NCBI GenBank assembly: GCA_007133745.1
Contig: SLMC01000411.1
Coordinates: 1 to 23,741 of the forward strand
Source: Kiritimatiellia bacterium
GTDB lineage: Bacteria; Verrucomicrobiota; Kiritimatiellia; UBA8416; SLMC01
Direction: 5' to 3'
Length of the DNA: 23,741 nt
Shown: in pieces, positions 22,298 to 23,741 of the stretch
Layout of the letters: each line of letters begins with the position of its first letter
Position numbering within the stretch: position 1 is the stretch's first letter
Translations under genes and position numbers: made by a program
Notes under the pieces: model-generated
Told to the model about the DNA's origin: nothing
What the model saw: only the letters and a program-made list of their open reading frames with translations
The model's database searches: none

Positions 22298-23095
22298 ATG
22301 CAGAAGAAATGGACTGTAACGCGGATCAAGGCCGCCAAGGGCGAACGCAAGCTGTCATGCCTGACCGCCTATGATTATTCCATGGCTCGTTTGGTGGATG
22401 GCTCGGGCATTCCGCTAATTCTGGTCGGCGATTCGCTGGGCATGACGATGCTCGGCTACTCCAACACGCTGCCCGTGACGGTCGAAGAGATGCTGCACCA
22501 TTGCAAGGCGGTTGCACGCGGGGTGCAGGGCGCGCTGGTGGTGGCGGATCTGCCGTTTCTTTCATATGAAGCTTCCGTCGAGCAGGCCGTGCTCACGGCC
22601 GGGCGATTCATTAAGGAGGCTGGAGTCGATGCGGTTAAGATCGAAGGCGGCGCCTTCCGCGCGCCGGTTGTCGAGGCTTTGGCACGGAACGGGATTCCGA
22701 CACTCGGCCATATCGGGTTGACGCCGCAAACCATACAGCAGACGGGCGGGTACAAAGTGCAGGGCCGTCTGGAGGCCGACGCGGAACGGCTGGTTCAGGA
22801 CGCGGGTGCGCTGGATCGGGCGGGCGTCTTTGCTTTGGTTCTCGAATGCATGCCAGCCGCTCTGGCCGAGCGTATTACCGGATCGGTTTCCGTGCCGACC
22901 ATCGGGATCGGAGCCGGCCCGAGTTGCGACGGGCAGATTCTGGTGATCCACGACATGCTCGGGCTGTACGACGCATTGAGCCCGAAATTCGTCAAGCGCT
23001 ATGCCGACCTCGGCCAAGCCACGAGCGAAGCTCTGGCCGCCTATCGCAACGAGGTCGAAACCGGCGCCTTCCCCGGCGCTGAACATTGCTATTAG
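22298..23095 (+). CDS. panB: 3-methyl-2-oxobutanoate hydroxymethyltransferase
   Basis: First enzyme of pantothenate synthesis: transfers a hydroxymethyl group from methylene-tetrahydrofolate to 2-oxoisovalerate, giving ketopantoate. It is cytosolic, Mg2+ dependent and decameric in the family. Motifs appear in order over 265 aa: KLSCLTAYDYSMARLVD, LVGDSLGMTMLGYSNTLPVT (metal-binding D and substrate loop), ADLPFLSYE, VKIEGG, HIGLTPQTIQQTGGYKVQGR, LVLECMP, and TIGIGAGPSCDGQILVIHDM. The ATG at 22298 is preferred because GGAGGG lies at 22288-22293; a GTG at 22268 would add ten residues not seen in relatives. A TTGACA at 22249-22254 could be a -35 box but no good -10 follows. panC is not adjacent. 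The TAG stop is the left edge of repeat copy 4. Confidence 0.95.
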   Translation: MQKKWTVTRIKAAKGERKLSCLTAYDYSMARLVDGSGIPLILVGDSLGMTMLGYSNTLPVTVEEMLHHCKAVARGVQGALVVADLPFLSYEASVEQAVLTAGRFIKEAGVDAVKIEGGAFRAPVVEALARNGIPTLGHIGLTPQTIQQTGGYKVQGRLEADAERLVQDAGALDRAGVFALVLECMPAALAERITGSVSVPTIGIGAGPSCDGQILVIHDMLGLYDALSPKFVKRYADLGQATSEALAAYRNEVETGAFPGAEHCY

Positions 23096-23249
23096 CGCCT
23101 TAATCACGCCGTCCTGCCGAAAAAAACAAGAAATTGGAGGCGTGATTGTTTGTGAGTGAGTGTGTGGGTGCGTGAGTGTGCGGGTGAAAACTCACATACT
23201 CACAAACCCACATACCCACACACTTGGGTTGCGGGCGACAGCCCGCCTT
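23092..23249 (+). repeat. dispersed structured intergenic repeat, copy 4
   Basis: Direct-orientation copy, 158 bp, very close to copy 1. TTAGCGCC edge (TAG is the panB stop), hairpin AATCACGCC/GGCGTGATT, GT-rich arm with an extra GTGA unit, CA-rich arm, then GCGGGC-GACA-GCCCGC at 23231-23246. No T-run follows. It separates panB from the sigma-factor gene. Confidence 0.9.
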
Positions 23250-23354
23250 GCACCCGTTCCGGGCAACATACTCGCATGGACTCTTTTTTAGTAATCATCC
23301 TGTAAGATTTCCGCCGTTGAAACATTAACCTGTGTAAACCGCCTTGGGAGTCCT

Positions 23355-23741
23355 ATGAAAAATCAAGGTCAATTTGTCGAACTGCTGACCGGCCAGACGC
23401 GAACCCTCTATGCTTTTGCCTTCTCTTTGGCCAGAAATCATCAGGATTCCGAGGAAATTGTCCAAAAAACTTCGGTGCTTCTTTGGGAAAAGCATGAGCA
23501 GTTCGATGAAAAAGCCTCGTTCGGGGCGTGGTCGCGCTCGATTCTGTACCGCGTGGCCATGAATCATCTGCGGGAACGCAAGCGGCAAGCGGTGTTTTGC
23601 GATCCGGATATTCTCGAAAAAATATCCGATGGCTATGAGCATGTGGATGATTTCTACTGCGAAAACCGCCTTTTGGACAGTTTGCAGGCCTGCTTGACTC
23701 GTTTGGCCGGAAAATCGCGTCGTATGCTCGATTTGCGCTAC
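23355..23741 (+). CDS. ECF-type RNA polymerase sigma factor, partial at 3' end
   Basis: 129 codons are visible and the frame is open at the window end. The N-terminus FVELLTGQTRTLYAFAFSLA then NHQDSEEIVQKTSVLLWEKHEQFD is a sigma-70 region 2. FGAWSRSILYRVAMNHLRER is the -10-binding helix region. The last residues, LDSLQACLTRLAGKSRRMLDLRY, start region 4. The pattern (LLT..R.LYA.., Q.T..LLW.K...F, FGAW....A) matches the Rhodopirellula/Verrucomicrobium sigma family rather than classical RpoE. ATG at 23355 has GGGAG at 23346-23350. In that family the next gene often encodes a FecR-like or membrane anti-sigma partner, which would lie outside the window. Confidence 0.9.
   Translation, partial: MKNQGQFVELLTGQTRTLYAFAFSLARNHQDSEEIVQKTSVLLWEKHEQFDEKASFGAWSRSILYRVAMNHLRERKRQAVFCDPDILEKISDGYEHVDDFYCENRLLDSLQACLTRLAGKSRRMLDLRY

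Noticed and set aside
21964..22350. 128-codon minus-strand frame over the gene-free region before panB
   Set aside because: Product is repetitive because it reads the 12-bp tandem units, and it overlaps the start of panB.
23275..23345. ECF-style autoregulated promoter before the sigma factor
   Set aside because: CCTGTAAG and CCTGTGTAA are suggestive, but I know no firm consensus for this sigma family and spacing is not decisive.

Overview
This window reads as ordinary chromosome from a GC-rich bacterium, most likely of the Planctomycetes-Verrucomicrobia-Chlamydiae group (Kiritimatiellota or Verrucomicrobiota are my best guess). The main reasons are a sigma factor at the right edge resembling the 'Rhodopirellula/Verrucomicrobium' ECF family, a squalene-hopene-cyclase-like protein beside a polyprenyl synthase, a ketol-acid reductoisomerase with eukaryote/Bacteroidetes-like motifs, and many dispersed palindromic intergenic repeats. 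The phylum is an inference from remembered families and was not checked by search.

Left part (1-8663): the end of pyrC (dihydroorotase, cut by the window edge), a small FHA protein with one C-terminal membrane helix, a convergent PP-loop tRNA-thiolation-like gene, then a probable transcription unit of ilvC with an N-acetylglutamate-synthase-like GNAT gene. Two tandem paralogous GspE/PilB-type secretion or pilus ATPases follow, with no other pilus or secretion genes in view. Middle (8750-15854): a compact amino-acid operon hom-lysC-cimA-valS, with a 2-nt gap, a 4-nt overlap and a short gap. It covers the aspartate family, the citramalate route to isoleucine, and valyl-tRNA synthetase. ilvC here and panB at the right end belong to the same branched-chain/2-oxoisovalerate area of metabolism.

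The 1.05-kb stretch after valS (15855-16904) has no intact gene. It is a patchwork of inverted repeats with two apparent gene remnants: the N-terminus of an M20-type peptidase on the minus strand and the C-terminus of an unrecognised protein on the plus strand, the latter followed by a strong terminator. A candidate promoter and a structured leader then precede a three-gene unit (16905-21688): an exported PQQ-type beta-propeller with a coiled-coil insertion, a class II triterpene/terpene cyclase with an intact DxDD motif, and a polyprenyl diphosphate synthase fused to an N-terminal DUF116-like domain that lacks most of the cysteines. This is the most interesting functional unit in the window and may make and cyclise a non-squalene polyprenoid.

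The right end holds a 0.6-kb gene-free region full of strong secondary structure, then panB and the start of an ECF-type sigma factor. Across the window there are four copies (three direct, one inverted) of a roughly 145-158-bp repeat. Each copy has hairpin ends and a GT-rich/CA-rich stem whose two arms appear to change together, and its edge overlaps the stop codon of a neighbouring gene. The terminal hairpin module also occurs alone twice. I found no rRNA, tRNA, CRISPR array or transposase gene.
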